Source: DATAES01 sp963721305
Lineage (GTDB): Bacteria > Actinomycetota > Acidimicrobiia > Acidimicrobiales > JACDCH01
Assembly (NCBI GenBank): GCA_963721305.1
Contig: CAVRIR010000005.1
Coordinates: forward strand, 310,001 to 374,000
DNA: 64,000 bases
Direction of reading: 5' to 3'
Made by a program: the position numbers and the translations under genes. Every line of letters starts with the position of its first letter. Positions within the stretch are counted from its first letter, which is position 1. Positions 26,005-35,046 of this stretch are shown here, one piece after another. The notes under the pieces were generated by a model. That model saw only the letters and a program-made list of their open reading frames with translations, searched no databases and had not been told where the DNA came from.

Positions 26005-27128
26005 GCGCGGTTGGCTGCCGCCTCGCGGTACTTCGTCGTCGAATGGACCGGGTCCTTGTCGAACTGCGGCAGCACTTCCTTGCCGAAGAGCTCCATCGAC
26101 GCTATGACGACCTCGGTCGACAGCGTGTTCGTCGTTGGGCTGAACGTCAACTGGTCGACGCCGATGTTGGCCCAGCGCTGGATCGCCTTCGCGCAGTCGT
26201 CCGGATCACCGACGACGGCGTAGCCGGCCGCGGTTGCCTTCTCGATCTGCTCGGGCGTCGGCTCGGGCAGGATCTCCGGCCACTTCGGGAACCCCTCTGG
26301 CGACGGGATGTTGTCGAGCCAGTGGTGCATCAGGCTCGTGTAGTAGTTCATCTTCATGTCGGCGGCCTGGCGGAACGCTTCGTTGCGGTCCTCCATGCAC
26401 ACGAGGTTGGTCACCGCCATGATGTTGTTGTTGACGTAGTCGCCGACCGGCGTGGCGTTGTCGATCGCGTTCTTGTAGTTCTTCACCAGCGGTTCGATGT
26501 CGCGTGGCGCGCCCTCGGAGAAGCAGAACGCCCCGAGGCCGAGCGAGCCCGCTTCACCGAACGTCGGAGGCGAACCGGCCGCGACCCACATGGCCGGATG
26601 GGCCGGGCCGTGGGGCTTCGGGAACACCTCGCGCTCGGGCATGCGGAAGAACTTGCCTTCGTAGCTGTACGTGCCTTGCTTCCACATCTTCGGGATCTCG
26701 GTGATCGTCTCGCGCCACATCTCCTTGGTGAGCGAGAGGTCCTCGATGTCGAAGCCGTAGACCTCGGTGGTGGACGAGCCGCGACCGGTGCCGAACTCGA
26801 ACCGGTTGTCGAGCAGGTGGTCCATCAACGCGACCGTCTCTGCGACACGCGCCGGCTTGTTGACCGGCGGCGTGATGTTGAAGATCGCCGACCCGAGGTG
26901 GATGCGCTCGGTCCGTGCGCCGACGTACGAGAGGAACACCTCGGGGCCGGGCATGTGCGAGTACTCGTCGAGGAAGTGATGCTCGGGGCACCACACGTAC
27001 TTCAATCCGACGCGATCTGCCGCGAGCGAGATGTCGACGTTGCGCATGATCCGCTTGTGCTCCGCCGCGGGATCGACGTCGCGCTCGAATCGCGGCACGA
27101 ACAATTGGGCGAAGATGCCGAACTCCAT
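26001..27128 (-). CDS. LLM-class (luciferase-like) flavin/F420 oxidoreductase
   Basis: The 375-residue protein belongs to the bacterial luciferase superfamily: MEFGIFAQLFVPRF, VWCPEHHFLDEYSHMPGPEVFLS, IHLGSAIFNITPPVNKP, FEFGTGRGSSTTEVYGF and MWVAAGSPPTFGEAGSLG. The family uses FMN or F420; the long form with EHHF is often FMN-type. It is coupled to the cyclase gene by a GTGA overlap and lies in the 30-20 kb catabolic run. Confidence 0.88.
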   Translation of the reverse strand: MEFGIFAQLFVPRFERDVDPAAEHKRIMRNVDISLAADRVGLKYVWCPEHHFLDEYSHMPGPEVFLSYVGARTERIHLGSAIFNITPPVNKPARVAETVALMDHLLDNRFEFGTGRGSSTTEVYGFDIEDLSLTKEMWRETITEIPKMWKQGTYSYEGKFFRMPEREVFPKPHGPAHPAMWVAAGSPPTFGEAGSLGLGAFCFSEGAPRDIEPLVKNYKNAIDNATPVGDYVNNNIMAVTNLVCMEDRNEAFRQAADMKMNYYTSLMHHWLDNIPSPEGFPKWPEILPEPTPEQIEKATAAGYAVVGDPDDCAKAIQRWANIGVDQLTFSPTTNTLSTEVVIASMELFGKEVLPQFDKDPVHSTTKYREAAANRA

Positions 27129-27149
27129 GGACTCGCTGTCTCCTATGGT

Positions 27150-28226
27150 CTACGTGAGGGCGACGTCGAGGACGCCGCGGTTGAGCTTGCCGGCGTGCAT
27201 GTCGTCGAGGGCCTGGCGGATGTCGCCGAGCGGGTAGCGCTGGCTGACCATCTCGTCGAGCTGCAGCCGCCCGTCCTGGTAGAAGCGGACAAGCAACGGG
27301 ATGTCGTGATGGGGCCGCGTCGATCCGTACCGGCAGCCGAGGATCGACTTGTCGTTGTACAGCGTGTTGACCACGAAGCTCGCTTCGGTGCCGAGCTTGG
27401 GCACACCGAGCAGTGTGCACGTACCGCCCCAGTCGAGGAGGTCGATCGCGTTGCGGATGAGGGCGGGATGGCCGACGCACTCGAAGACGTGATCGGCGCC
27501 GTTCGCCATGCCGGTGTCCTTGACCGCGGCGACGAGATCGTCGACGCCCGCCGGGTCGACGAAGTCCGTCGCACCGAACCGGCGGGCGACGTCTTCCTTC
27601 GCAGCGTTGGCGTCGACGACGACGATGCGACCGGCTGCCGCGAGCCGGGCCGCCTGGATGACGGACTGGCCGATGCCACCCGCGCCGATCACGACGACGG
27701 TCTGGCCGGGCTGCACCTTGGCGCGGTTGAGAACGGCACCGGTTCCGGTCACGACCGCGCAACCGATGAGGCACGCGACCTCGAGCGGGACCGACTTGTC
27801 GATGACGACCGCCTGCGTCTCGCCGACGACGGTGTACTCGCTGAACACACCGGCGTTCGCGAACTGGAACGCCTTGTCGCCGCCGACCGTGAACGGGCGC
27901 GGCAACCGTCCGAACGTGTCACGACAATGGGTCGGCTGCCCGCGGTCGCACGCGTCGCACTGGCCGCAGTTGCCGAGCGTCGTGAGGACGACGTGATCGC
28001 CAACGGCGACCTTCTGCACCGCGCTTCCGACTTCCTCGACGATGCCCGCGCCCTCGTGTCCCATCACCACCGGTGTCGGGAACGGGATGGTGCCGTCGAT
28101 CACCGAGACGTCGCTGTGGCACAACCCGGCGTTGTGGATGCGCACCTTGACTTCGTGCGGCCTCGGGCCGCGCACCTCGACGTCGTCGCGCACCTCGAGC
28201 TCGCCGGTCCACACGATCGCTCTCAC
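27150..28226 (-). CDS. Zinc-dependent alcohol dehydrogenase (MDR)
   Basis: The 358-residue protein has the catalytic zinc Cys in NAGLCHSDVSV, GHEGAGIVEEVG with its His-Glu, the structural zinc lobe GNCGQCDACDRGQPTHC, and the Rossmann motif VVIGAGGIGQSVIQAA. It is close in form to class III-like/NAD-alcohol dehydrogenases (AdhD type). It would oxidise an alcohol from the pathway to an aldehyde, feeding the aldehyde dehydrogenase 3 kb away. The GTG at 28226 overlaps the TGA of the upstream amidohydrolase. Confidence 0.9.
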   Translation of the reverse strand: MRAIVWTGELEVRDDVEVRGPRPHEVKVRIHNAGLCHSDVSVIDGTIPFPTPVVMGHEGAGIVEEVGSAVQKVAVGDHVVLTTLGNCGQCDACDRGQPTHCRDTFGRLPRPFTVGGDKAFQFANAGVFSEYTVVGETQAVVIDKSVPLEVACLIGCAVVTGTGAVLNRAKVQPGQTVVVIGAGGIGQSVIQAARLAAAGRIVVVDANAAKEDVARRFGATDFVDPAGVDDLVAAVKDTGMANGADHVFECVGHPALIRNAIDLLDWGGTCTLLGVPKLGTEASFVVNTLYNDKSILGCRYGSTRPHHDIPLLVRFYQDGRLQLDEMVSQRYPLGDIRQALDDMHAGKLNRGVLDVALT

Positions 28227-29987
28227 GCGCCACCGCCCGTCGCCGCCGCGGGTGTGTTCGGGCGCAGGACCTGACCCGGCAAACCTGCGTCCTCCCGCAA
28301 CTGGCCGTCGAGCACGATCGGGACGCCGTTGACGATGGTGGCGTACGCGCCCTGCGGCTTCGACGCCCAGCGTCCGGCCCCCTGGGGGAAGTCGTGCACG
28401 AACTCCTTGTGCGCGGGACCGATGGTGTCGGGATCGAACACGTAGATGTCCGCCGCGTAGCCGGGGAGCAGCACGCCGCGGTCGATGATCCCGCACAGCG
28501 CGGCGGGGATCGCGGTGATCTGGCGCACGCCCTCCTCGAGCGTGAAGCCATGCCACTCGCGCACCCAGTGCTTCAGGAAGTAGCTGTGCGCCTCGGCACC
28601 GTCGTCGCGATCGAGGTGGGCGCCGCCGTCGCTCGTGCCGACGAGCATGTGCGGATCCGCCTGCGCGACGCGCGTGCCGTCGATCCATTCCTGTGTCTCC
28701 GTCCGCCACAGGAACTCGATGGTCAGGTCTTCCGACAGCGCGATGTCGACCATGGCGTCGGTCGGATGGACGCCGAGCTCCGCGGCGATGTCGGTCAGCG
28801 AGCGGCCGACGTACTTCTCGTTCTGCGGCGAGGACACCTTGTTGACGTGCAGGACGTCCCAGTGCGGCGGCGGCAGCGTCGCGCCCTTGTCGGGATCGCG
28901 GTTCGGGTTCTCGACCGAGTGACGGATCGAGTCGCGGAAACTCGGGTCGCGGAGCAGTTGCGATGCGCGCCTCGACCGTGGGCGCGTCGCTGAACATGCG
29001 ATTGAACTCGAGCGCGCCTTCGTACATCGTCGTGCCCGCCGCGAGCGTGAAGGTGCGGTTGAACGGCTTCGACATGGCAAGCGAGTACACCGCTGCGCCT
29101 TGGTCGGTGGCTTCGTCGACGAACCGCTTGGCGTTGTCCCAACCGGCGGTGGGCGCGTCGACCTTGGAGCGCGCGCCGAGACCCTGGATCACGACCGGCA
29201 TGCGAGACGCCAGTGACATGCGCACGAGCAGCGCTTCGTCGTCGGGCGTGATGCCGCCGACCGCGGAAAGCGGCAGGTAGGCGATCGAGCCGCCCCGTCC
29301 TGCCTCGCCGGCCGCGGTCACGAGGCGCTCGAGCTCTTTGGTCGAGGCGAGCCGGCTCGGGACCGGACGGTTGGCCGAGTCGAAATGCGTCGGCGAGTGC
29401 GTCGAGGAGAAGCCCGCCGCGCCCGCGTCCATGGCGTCGGAGACGATCGCGGCCATTGCGTCGATCTCGTCGTCGGTCGCTTCCCGCTCCTGGCACGCGT
29501 CGCCCATGACGTAGCGGCGCACCGCGCAGTGGCCGACGTAGAACGCGGCGTTGACGCCGATGCGACCGTCGAGCGTGCGCAGGTACTCGGGGAACGTCTC
29601 GAAGCCGTCGAACGGGATGCCGGTGAGCGCGGTCGCATCCATTCCCTCGACGCGAGCGAACAACTGGATCAGCCAGTCGCTGTCGCCCGGCCGCAGCGGC
29701 GCGACGGAGAACCCGCAGTTGCCGGCGATGACCGTGGTGACGCCGTGGAAGCAGCTCGACGTCGCGTACGGCTCGAAGGTGAGCTGCGGGTCGTAGTGCG
29801 TGTGCGGATCGACGATCCCGGGGGCCACCACGCGCCCGTCCGCGTCGATCTCGCGGGCGCCACGTCCGTCGACGAACCCGACCTCGGCGATCCGTCCCCC
29901 GGTCACGGCCACGTCGGCTCGCCGCCGCGGGAGCCCCGTGCCGTCGACGACGACGCCGTTGCGGATCACCAGGTCGTAGGCGGCCAC
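28223..29987 (-). pseudogene. D-aminoacylase/dihydroorotase-like amidohydrolase, frameshifted
   Basis: Residues 1-~340 are in one frame: GTG 29987, AAYDLVIRNGVVVDGTG, VAPGIVDPHTHYDPQ with the metal HxH, and GVTTVIAGNCGFSVAP. The C-terminal ~245 residues (SQLLRDPSFRDSIRHS, LVGTSDGGAHLD, SYFLKHWVREWHGFTLEEGV, ADIYVFDPDTIGP) are in another. The change falls at about 28,961-28,970, and one base would repair it. Repaired length (~585 aa) is normal for amidohydrolase_3. It is first in the minus-strand run behind the KstR-like site at 29997, coupled to the alcohol dehydrogenase by GTGA. Substrates of this group include N-acyl-D-amino acids; here it is unknown. Confidence 0.8.
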
Positions 29988-29996
29988 TGCCCGAAG

Positions 29997-30014
29997 ACTA
30001 GAACACGTTCTAGT
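29997..30014. promoter_or_regulatory. KstR-like palindromic operator (site 1)
   Basis: ACTAGAAC-AC-GTTCTAGT is a perfect 8+8 palindrome with a 2-base centre and contains TnnAACnnGTTnnA, the published half-site pattern of the steroid repressor KstR. It lies between the divergent amidohydrolase (start 29987) and SCO6745-like gene (start 30054), 10 and 40 bp away. No KstR gene is in the window. Confidence 0.7.
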
Positions 30015-30053
30015 TTTGGGCAAGCGGCCGAGGCGGGTCGCTACCGTCGTCGC

Positions 30054-30887
30054 GTGGATTCCATCATGGCTCGGAAGATGTGGCGAACCCTGGAGCCTTA
30101 TCACGGTCTGGTCTACTTCGCCCCCGAAGCATCGCGGGCCTATGCGACGCTTGGCATCGACGGTCGCGACGGCTACTTCGCCTCTCGGTCGGCGCCGATG
30201 GGCGCGGTCGAGCCGAGCGTCGTGATCGCGGCGTTCTTCAACTTCAATCCCGAACTGATCACGCACGCATTGCCCGCGGCGTGGTCGAAGGCAGGGCCTG
30301 CCGCCGTCGTCGAGGCCAGGTTCGACGGCGTCGATCAGGCGTTGCGTCGGGTGCTGGGCGAAGACGTCGGCGCGGCCTCGGTCGTGCAAGCAGCCGAGCT
30401 CGCGCACACAGCGACGGAAGGCTGCACGTGGGCCGGCCGTCCGCTCGCTGCTGCCCACGCGTCACTCGAGTGGCCGACTCAGCCGCACGTCGCACTGTGG
30501 CACGCGATCTCGGTGCTCCGTGAGTTCAGGGGGGACGGCCACATCACCTGCCTCGTCGGTGCCGCGCTCGACCCCGTCGAGGCGCTCGTCCTCCACGCCG
30601 CGACGACAGACGTGGGCCGGACCGCACTTCAGACGTCGCGTGCTTGGAGTGACCTCGACTGGGACGCAGCCGTGTCGCGACTGCGGGATCGCGGACTCGT
30701 CGACGAGGCCGGCGCTTTCACCGACGACGGCGACTCGTTCCGTCAGGCGATCGAAGATCGAACCGACCTGCTCGCGATGGCACCGTGGCTCCATCTCGGC
30801 GAGGAAGGCTGCAATCAGCTTCGCGCCCTCGTCCGACCACTGAGCAAAGCCGTGGTCGCCGGGACGAACTTCACCTTCCAAAACTGA
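30054..30887 (+). CDS. SCO6745-family protein
   Basis: The 277-residue protein matches the actinobacterial SCO6745/SalK group: ARKMWRTLEPYHGLVYFAPEA, GYFASRSAPMGAV and AAFFNFNPELI near the N-terminus, and WTQPHVALWHAISVLREFRGDGH-type central helices. It ends with a regulatory-like helical domain (SRLRDRGLVDEAGAFTDDG). Biochemical roles are not established for most members. GTG 30054 or ATG 30066 are possible starts. The KstR-like site lies upstream. Confidence 0.8.
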   Translation: MDSIMARKMWRTLEPYHGLVYFAPEASRAYATLGIDGRDGYFASRSAPMGAVEPSVVIAAFFNFNPELITHALPAAWSKAGPAAVVEARFDGVDQALRRVLGEDVGAASVVQAAELAHTATEGCTWAGRPLAAAHASLEWPTQPHVALWHAISVLREFRGDGHITCLVGAALDPVEALVLHAATTDVGRTALQTSRAWSDLDWDAAVSRLRDRGLVDEAGAFTDDGDSFRQAIEDRTDLLAMAPWLHLGEEGCNQLRALVRPLSKAVVAGTNFTFQN

Positions 30888-30896
30888 CCTCTCAGT

Positions 30897-30946
30897 CGTT
30901 CTGGCGTCAGATCCGGCGGATATCCGCCGCATTTGACGCCAGAACG
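30897..30946. repeat. 50-bp nested palindrome, copy 1
   Basis: The architecture is 13-bp outer arm CGTTCTGGCGTCA, 4 bp, 16-bp inner palindrome CGGCGGATATCCGCCG, 4 bp, then arm TGACGCCAGAACG. It lies between two convergent genes, 9 bp after the SCO6745-like stop and 7 bp before the aldehyde dehydrogenase stop. A second copy with identical spacing is at 55757-55806; only the two 4-bp spacers differ. Confidence 0.85.
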
Positions 30947-30953
30947 AGGATTG

Positions 30954-32357
30954 TCAGCCGGGCCAGACGATCGACTGCAGCTCGGAGTAGGCGTGGAGGC
31001 CGAAGGAGCCACCGTCACGGCCGACGCCCGAGAGCTTGAAGCCGCCGAACGGGGCTTCGTGGTTGCGCTGCGCCGTGTTGATGCCGACGTTGCCGCTGCG
31101 CAGTTGCCTCGCCACCCGCATGCCCCGGTTCGTGTCGGCCGAGAACACGTAGTCGTAGAGCCCGAAGTCGGTGCCGTTGGCGAGCGTGACCGCCTCGTCC
31201 TCGTCGTCGAACGGGACGACCACGACGACCGGTCCGAAGATCTCCTCCTGCACGACCTTCATGCCGGCCTTGCAGTCGGCGATCAGCGTCGGCGCGACGT
31301 AGAACCCGCTCGCCATGTCGGGACGTACGCCACCCGCGACCAACGTGCCGCCCTCGTCGGCGCCGGCGCGCACGTAGGACTCGACGCGATCCCGGTGCAT
31401 CTCGGAGATGACCGGTCCGAGGACGGTGTCCTTCTCGAGGGGGTCACCGACCTTGAGCGATCCCGCCGCGGCCTGCAAACCGGCGACGAGCTTGTCGTAC
31501 ACGCCGCGCTGCGCGAGCACGCGCGTCGGTGCGGTGCAGATCTGACCTGAGTGGAACGCCCACACACTCGTGATCGTGGCGATCGCGGTGCGGAGGTCGG
31601 CGTCGTCGAACACGACCGCGGCGCCCTTGCCGCCGAGCTCGAGCAGCAGGCGCTTCATGTCGCGTCCGGCCACTTCGCCGATGCGCTGACCGACCGAGGT
31701 GGATCCGGTGAAGCTCACCATGTCGACGTGCTTCGACCCGACCAGCGCTTCACCGACCGCCGCGCCCGACCCGGTCACGACGTTGACGACGCCGGGCGGG
31801 AAGCCGGCTTGCTGCACGAGCTCGCACACCTTGATCACGGCGAGCGGATCCTGCGGCGCGGGCTTCACCACGACCGTGTTGCCCATCGCCAGCGCCGGAC
31901 CGATCTTGCCGGCCATGTTCACGATCGGGAAGTTGTACGGCGTGATGCAGGCGACCACGCCTGCCGGCTGGCGCACGGCGATGGCGCCCATGAGACCACC
32001 GGGCGCGAGGGCGGTCCCGGGCATCTCGCTCGGCGGCAACGGGATGACGTCGGGCTCGACCGCGCCCCGGGCGTACCGGCGGAAGCGCTCGACACACGTC
32101 GGCACCTGCATCGTCTTCGCGACGCGCATCGTGGCGCCGGTCTCGGCCTGCACGAGCGGGATGAGCTCGTCCATGTGGTCGCGGATGATGTCGCCGGCGC
32201 GATCGAGCAGCGCCGCCCGCTCGTGCGGCGACGTCCGGCTCCACGCGGGGAAGGCGTCGGCGGCCGCGGCGGCCGCGGCCTCGACCTCGTCGACGGTCGC
32301 CTCGGGCGCTTCGCCCACCACCTCCTCGGTGGCGGGATTGATGATCGCGTAGGACAT
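30954..32357 (-). CDS. Aldehyde dehydrogenase (NAD(P)+)
   Basis: The 467-residue protein is a full-length ALDH: VACITPYNFPIVNMAGKIGPALA, VVKPAPQDPLAVIKV, FTGSTSVGQRI, the general base Glu in LELGGKGAAVVF and the catalytic Cys in HSGQICTAPTRV (about residue 275). It oxidises an aldehyde to the acid, plausibly the product of the alcohol dehydrogenase at 27150. The perfect 24-bp KstR-like palindrome lies immediately upstream of its ATG at 32357, which it shares with the divergent amidohydrolase. Confidence 0.95.
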   Translation of the reverse strand: MSYAIINPATEEVVGEAPEATVDEVEAAAAAAADAFPAWSRTSPHERAALLDRAGDIIRDHMDELIPLVQAETGATMRVAKTMQVPTCVERFRRYARGAVEPDVIPLPPSEMPGTALAPGGLMGAIAVRQPAGVVACITPYNFPIVNMAGKIGPALAMGNTVVVKPAPQDPLAVIKVCELVQQAGFPPGVVNVVTGSGAAVGEALVGSKHVDMVSFTGSTSVGQRIGEVAGRDMKRLLLELGGKGAAVVFDDADLRTAIATITSVWAFHSGQICTAPTRVLAQRGVYDKLVAGLQAAAGSLKVGDPLEKDTVLGPVISEMHRDRVESYVRAGADEGGTLVAGGVRPDMASGFYVAPTLIADCKAGMKVVQEEIFGPVVVVVPFDDEDEAVTLANGTDFGLYDYVFSADTNRGMRVARQLRSGNVGINTAQRNHEAPFGGFKLSGVGRDGGSFGLHAYSELQSIVWPG

Positions 32358-32362
32358 GGCGA

Positions 32363-32386
32363 CAGACTAGAACGCGTTCTAGTCTG
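32363..32386. promoter_or_regulatory. KstR-like palindromic operator (site 2)
   Basis: A perfect 24-bp palindrome whose 18-bp core ACTAGAACGCGTTCTAGT matches the site at 29997 and the KstR pattern. It lies in the 35-bp gap between the divergent aldehyde dehydrogenase (start 32357) and amidohydrolase (start 32393), 6 bp from either start, so binding would block both. Confidence 0.75.
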
Positions 32387-32392
32387 AGCCAC

Positions 32393-33617
32393 ATGCCGGC
32401 GATCCCTCGCATCATCTCCGTCGACGATCACGTGGTCGAGCCGCCTGATCTCTGGACGGCCCGCATCGGCGGAAAGTTCGCGGACCGTGCGCCGCGAGTC
32501 GAGCGCGACAAGGCGAAGTTCTCGTTCATCGGTGGCGTGTTCTCGTACGACAAGGGCGTCGAGGACGGCGAGTGGTGCGACTGGTGGCTCTACGACGACC
32601 TCGTGTACCCGTTCCCGAAGCTGTCCGCCGCGGTCGGCTTCGACGAGCTCGACGTCACGCCGGTCACGTTCGACGACATCCGCCCCGGCTGCTGGAAGCA
32701 GAAGGACCGCCTCGCCGACATGGACGCCAACCACGTCGAAGCGTCCATCTGCTTCCCCAACACGCTCCCCCGCTTCTGCGGCCAGACGTTCTACGAGCAG
32801 GTGAAGAAGGGCGGCGACGCCGAGCTCGCGCTGCTGTGCGTGCAGGCGTACAACGACTGGATGATCGACGAGTGGTGCGCCGGCGACGCGAAGGGCCGGC
32901 TCATCCCGCTCACGATGGTGCCGTTGTGGGACGCCGAGATGTGCGCCGCAGAAGTCCGGCGCTGCGCGGACAAGGGCAGCTTCGCGATCGCGTTCTCCGA
33001 GAACCCGCATCCGCTCGGCTTGCCGTCCGTGCACGACAAGAACAAGTTCTGGGATCCGCTGTTCCAGGCGTGCCAGGACACCGAAACCGTCCTGTGCATG
33101 CACATCGGTTCGTCGTCGCGCATGCCCGCGACGTCACCTGACGCTCCGTTCATCGTCAGCTCGACGCTGACGTTCTCGAACGCGATGGGCTCGATGCTCG
33201 ACTACATCTTCTCGGGCACGCTCGAGCGCTTCCCCACGTTGAAGCTCGCGTACTCCGAGGGCCAGGTCGGATGGATGCCGTACGTGCTCGAGCGCGCCGA
33301 CAAGCTGTGGGCCGAGCGCAGCGACAACAGCTTCGGCACGTCGCTTGCCTCGCCGCCCGTCCGAGTACCTGCCGGGCCGCGTGTACGGCTGCATCTTCGA
33401 CGACGAGGTCGGCCTCAAGAACCGCGACGTCATCGGCATGGACCAGATCTGCTTCGAAACCGACTACCCGCACGCCGACTCGACGTTCCCCCGCAGCGAA
33501 GAGGTCGCGGCCGAGATCTGCGCGAAGGCCGGACTGAACGACAACGAGATCTACAAGCTGATTCGCGGCAACGCGATCACTGCTTTCGGTCTGGAGCGCT
33601 TCGGCATCACGAAGTGA
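32393..33617 (+). pseudogene. Amidohydrolase_2 family protein, frameshifted
   Basis: The reading frame from ATG 32393 encodes IISVDDHVVEPPDLW (metal-binding DxH variant), RPGCWKQKDRLADMDANHVEAS, TVLCMHIGSSSRMPATSPDAP and LKLAYSEGQVGWMPYVLERADKLW. It breaks at about 33,344; the +1 frame continues with VYGCIFDDEVG, ICFETDYPHADSTFP and IRGNAITAFGLERFG, ending at 33617. The intact paralogue at 61621-62814 shows that both parts belong together. The family includes decarboxylases and amidases related to ACMSD. Substrate unknown. Either a real frameshift or a sequence error. Confidence 0.82.
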
Positions 33618-34414
33618 GCGACACAGCCCACACGGACTCGAGTCGCACGGACGACCTCGGTGGCGAGGTCCGCCTCGGGTCGATGTTGTTCACGATGGTC
33701 GAGCCCCATCGCGGCCACGAGGTGGCGTACAACCGCTGGTACGAGCGCGATCACTTCTACGCCGGCTGCATGGTCGGCCCGTGGTTGTTCGCCGGCCGGC
33801 GTTTCGTTGCCACTCGATCATTGAAGGACCTGCGCTTCGGCTCGGACCCGGACGTGTTCGGCGGACGCGACCTCGGTTCGTACCTGTCGGTGTACTGGAT
33901 CCTCGACGGCCGTCACGACGATCACATCGACTGGGCGCTGCGGCAGGTCAAGTGGCTGCACGAGCACGGCCGCATGTTCGGCGAGCGCGACCACATCCAC
34001 ACGCTCCTCTACCGGCACGCGTGGACCGCGCAAGCAGGCGATGGTGTGCCACCAGAGCTGGCGCTCGATCATCCCTTCGGCGGACTCGCGGCGACGTTGG
34101 TCGAGCTCGCCGACGGTGTGTCCGCCAACGATCTCGGCGACTGGGTGCGATCGACGTGCCTGCCCGAGCTCGAGCTCGGATTCACGCCGATCCCGCTGGC
34201 CGACGACGCGCCGGTGACGCAGGTCGGGCTCGAACACCTCGACCGGCGGGTGTTGAACCTGTCGTTCACCACCGACTCGCCGGCGTCGTGGTGGTCGGAG
34301 CAGCACGAGAGCGCAGCGCAGCTCGAGCGCGACGGCATCGGGCGGATGCTGTGGACCGCGCCGTTCATCCCGACGATCCCCGGTACCGACACGTACACCG
34401 ATCAGCTCTGGTAG
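33614..34414 (+). CDS. Hypothetical protein linked to the amidohydrolase
   Basis: A 266-residue soluble protein begins at GTG 33614, overlapping the amidohydrolase TGA in GTGA. It shows GSMLFTMVEPHRGHEVAYNRWYERDHFYAGCMVGPWLFAGRRFVATR, whose Tyr/His-rich ferredoxin-like pattern recalls EthD/dimeric alpha-beta barrel proteins, repeated in the second half (LELGFTPIPL, SWWSEQHESAAQLE). No function is assigned; coupling to the amidohydrolase suggests a common pathway. Confidence 0.7.
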   Translation: MSDTAHTDSSRTDDLGGEVRLGSMLFTMVEPHRGHEVAYNRWYERDHFYAGCMVGPWLFAGRRFVATRSLKDLRFGSDPDVFGGRDLGSYLSVYWILDGRHDDHIDWALRQVKWLHEHGRMFGERDHIHTLLYRHAWTAQAGDGVPPELALDHPFGGLAATLVELADGVSANDLGDWVRSTCLPELELGFTPIPLADDAPVTQVGLEHLDRRVLNLSFTTDSPASWWSEQHESAAQLERDGIGRMLWTAPFIPTIPGTDTYTDQLW

Positions 34415-34488
34415 ACGGGCGGGCGTGAGCGAGAAGTGCGAGCGCCGTCGGCCGTGCGATCGCCAGGGATCCGGACGTCGATGGGGTC

Positions 34489-34505
34489 CGGGGGCGCAGC
34501 CCCCG
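34489..34505 (+). terminator. GC hairpin after the amidohydrolase unit
   Basis: Stem CGGGGGC / GCCCCCG with a GCA loop, followed by GAGAAGAAG. Similar GGGTCCGGGGGCGCAGCCCCCG hairpins occur repeatedly between genes in actinobacteria. It lies 74 bp after the preceding stop and just before the kinase start, so it argues against starting the kinase at 34436. Confidence 0.5.
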
Positions 34506-34516
34506 AGAAGAAGAGC

Positions 34517-35046
34517 GTGATCCGGCTGCCGGACCCGTGCCTCGTGGTGCTGGTGGGTCCGTCGTCAGCAGGAAAATCGACGTGGGCGGCGCAGTGGTTC
34601 GCGCCTGACTCGATCGTGTCCTCGGACCGGTTGCGCGCCATCGTCGGCCGCGGTGAGCACGATCAACGCGCCAGCAAGGACGCGTTCGAGGTGCTCGACC
34701 TGATCGTCGACAAGCGTCTGCGCCGTGGGCTCACGACTGTCATCGACTCGACCGCGCTCGAGGCAGAGCGCCGCGCCGCGTATCTCTCGATAGCGGCGCG
34801 CCGCGGCGTGCCCGCGTATGCGGTGCTGTTCGATGCCGACGAGAAGCTGTGCCGCGAACGCAACCGCGACGCGACGTCGCCGTCCCACCGAAGGTGTTGA
34901 CGTCGCAGTTGCGCGCGACGGCGTCAGTCGCGGCCGTGCTGCCGGATGAAGACTTCGTCGCCGTCCACCCGCCGGAAGATGTCGTGCTCGTCCCGCCCCC
35001 GTTCGAGCACGCGCTCGCGTCCGCAGCCAGGCAGAAGGAGCGACCC
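34517..35046 (+). pseudogene. P-loop (AAA_33-type) kinase, frameshifted and open into the LLM gene
   Basis: From GTG 34517 the frame encodes LPDPCLVVLVGPSSAGKSTWAA (Walker A), SSDRLRAIVG, TTVIDSTALEAERRAAYLSIA and FDADEKLCRERNR, as in polynucleotide kinase-like ATPases. It then stops at 34898. One base shift at about 34,862-34,872 restores RDVAVPPKVLTSQLRATASV and DEDFVAVHPPEDVVLV, the usual ending. That second frame has no stop before the LLM gene and continues into its ATG at 35047. The corrected gene would therefore be a kinase-LLM fusion with an internal start. Substrate unknown. Confidence 0.7.

Noticed and set aside
26043..28274. 743-codon plus-strand open frame
   Set aside because: It is the reverse of the LLM and alcohol dehydrogenase genes, which are clearly real; composition is typical of an antisense frame in high-GC DNA.
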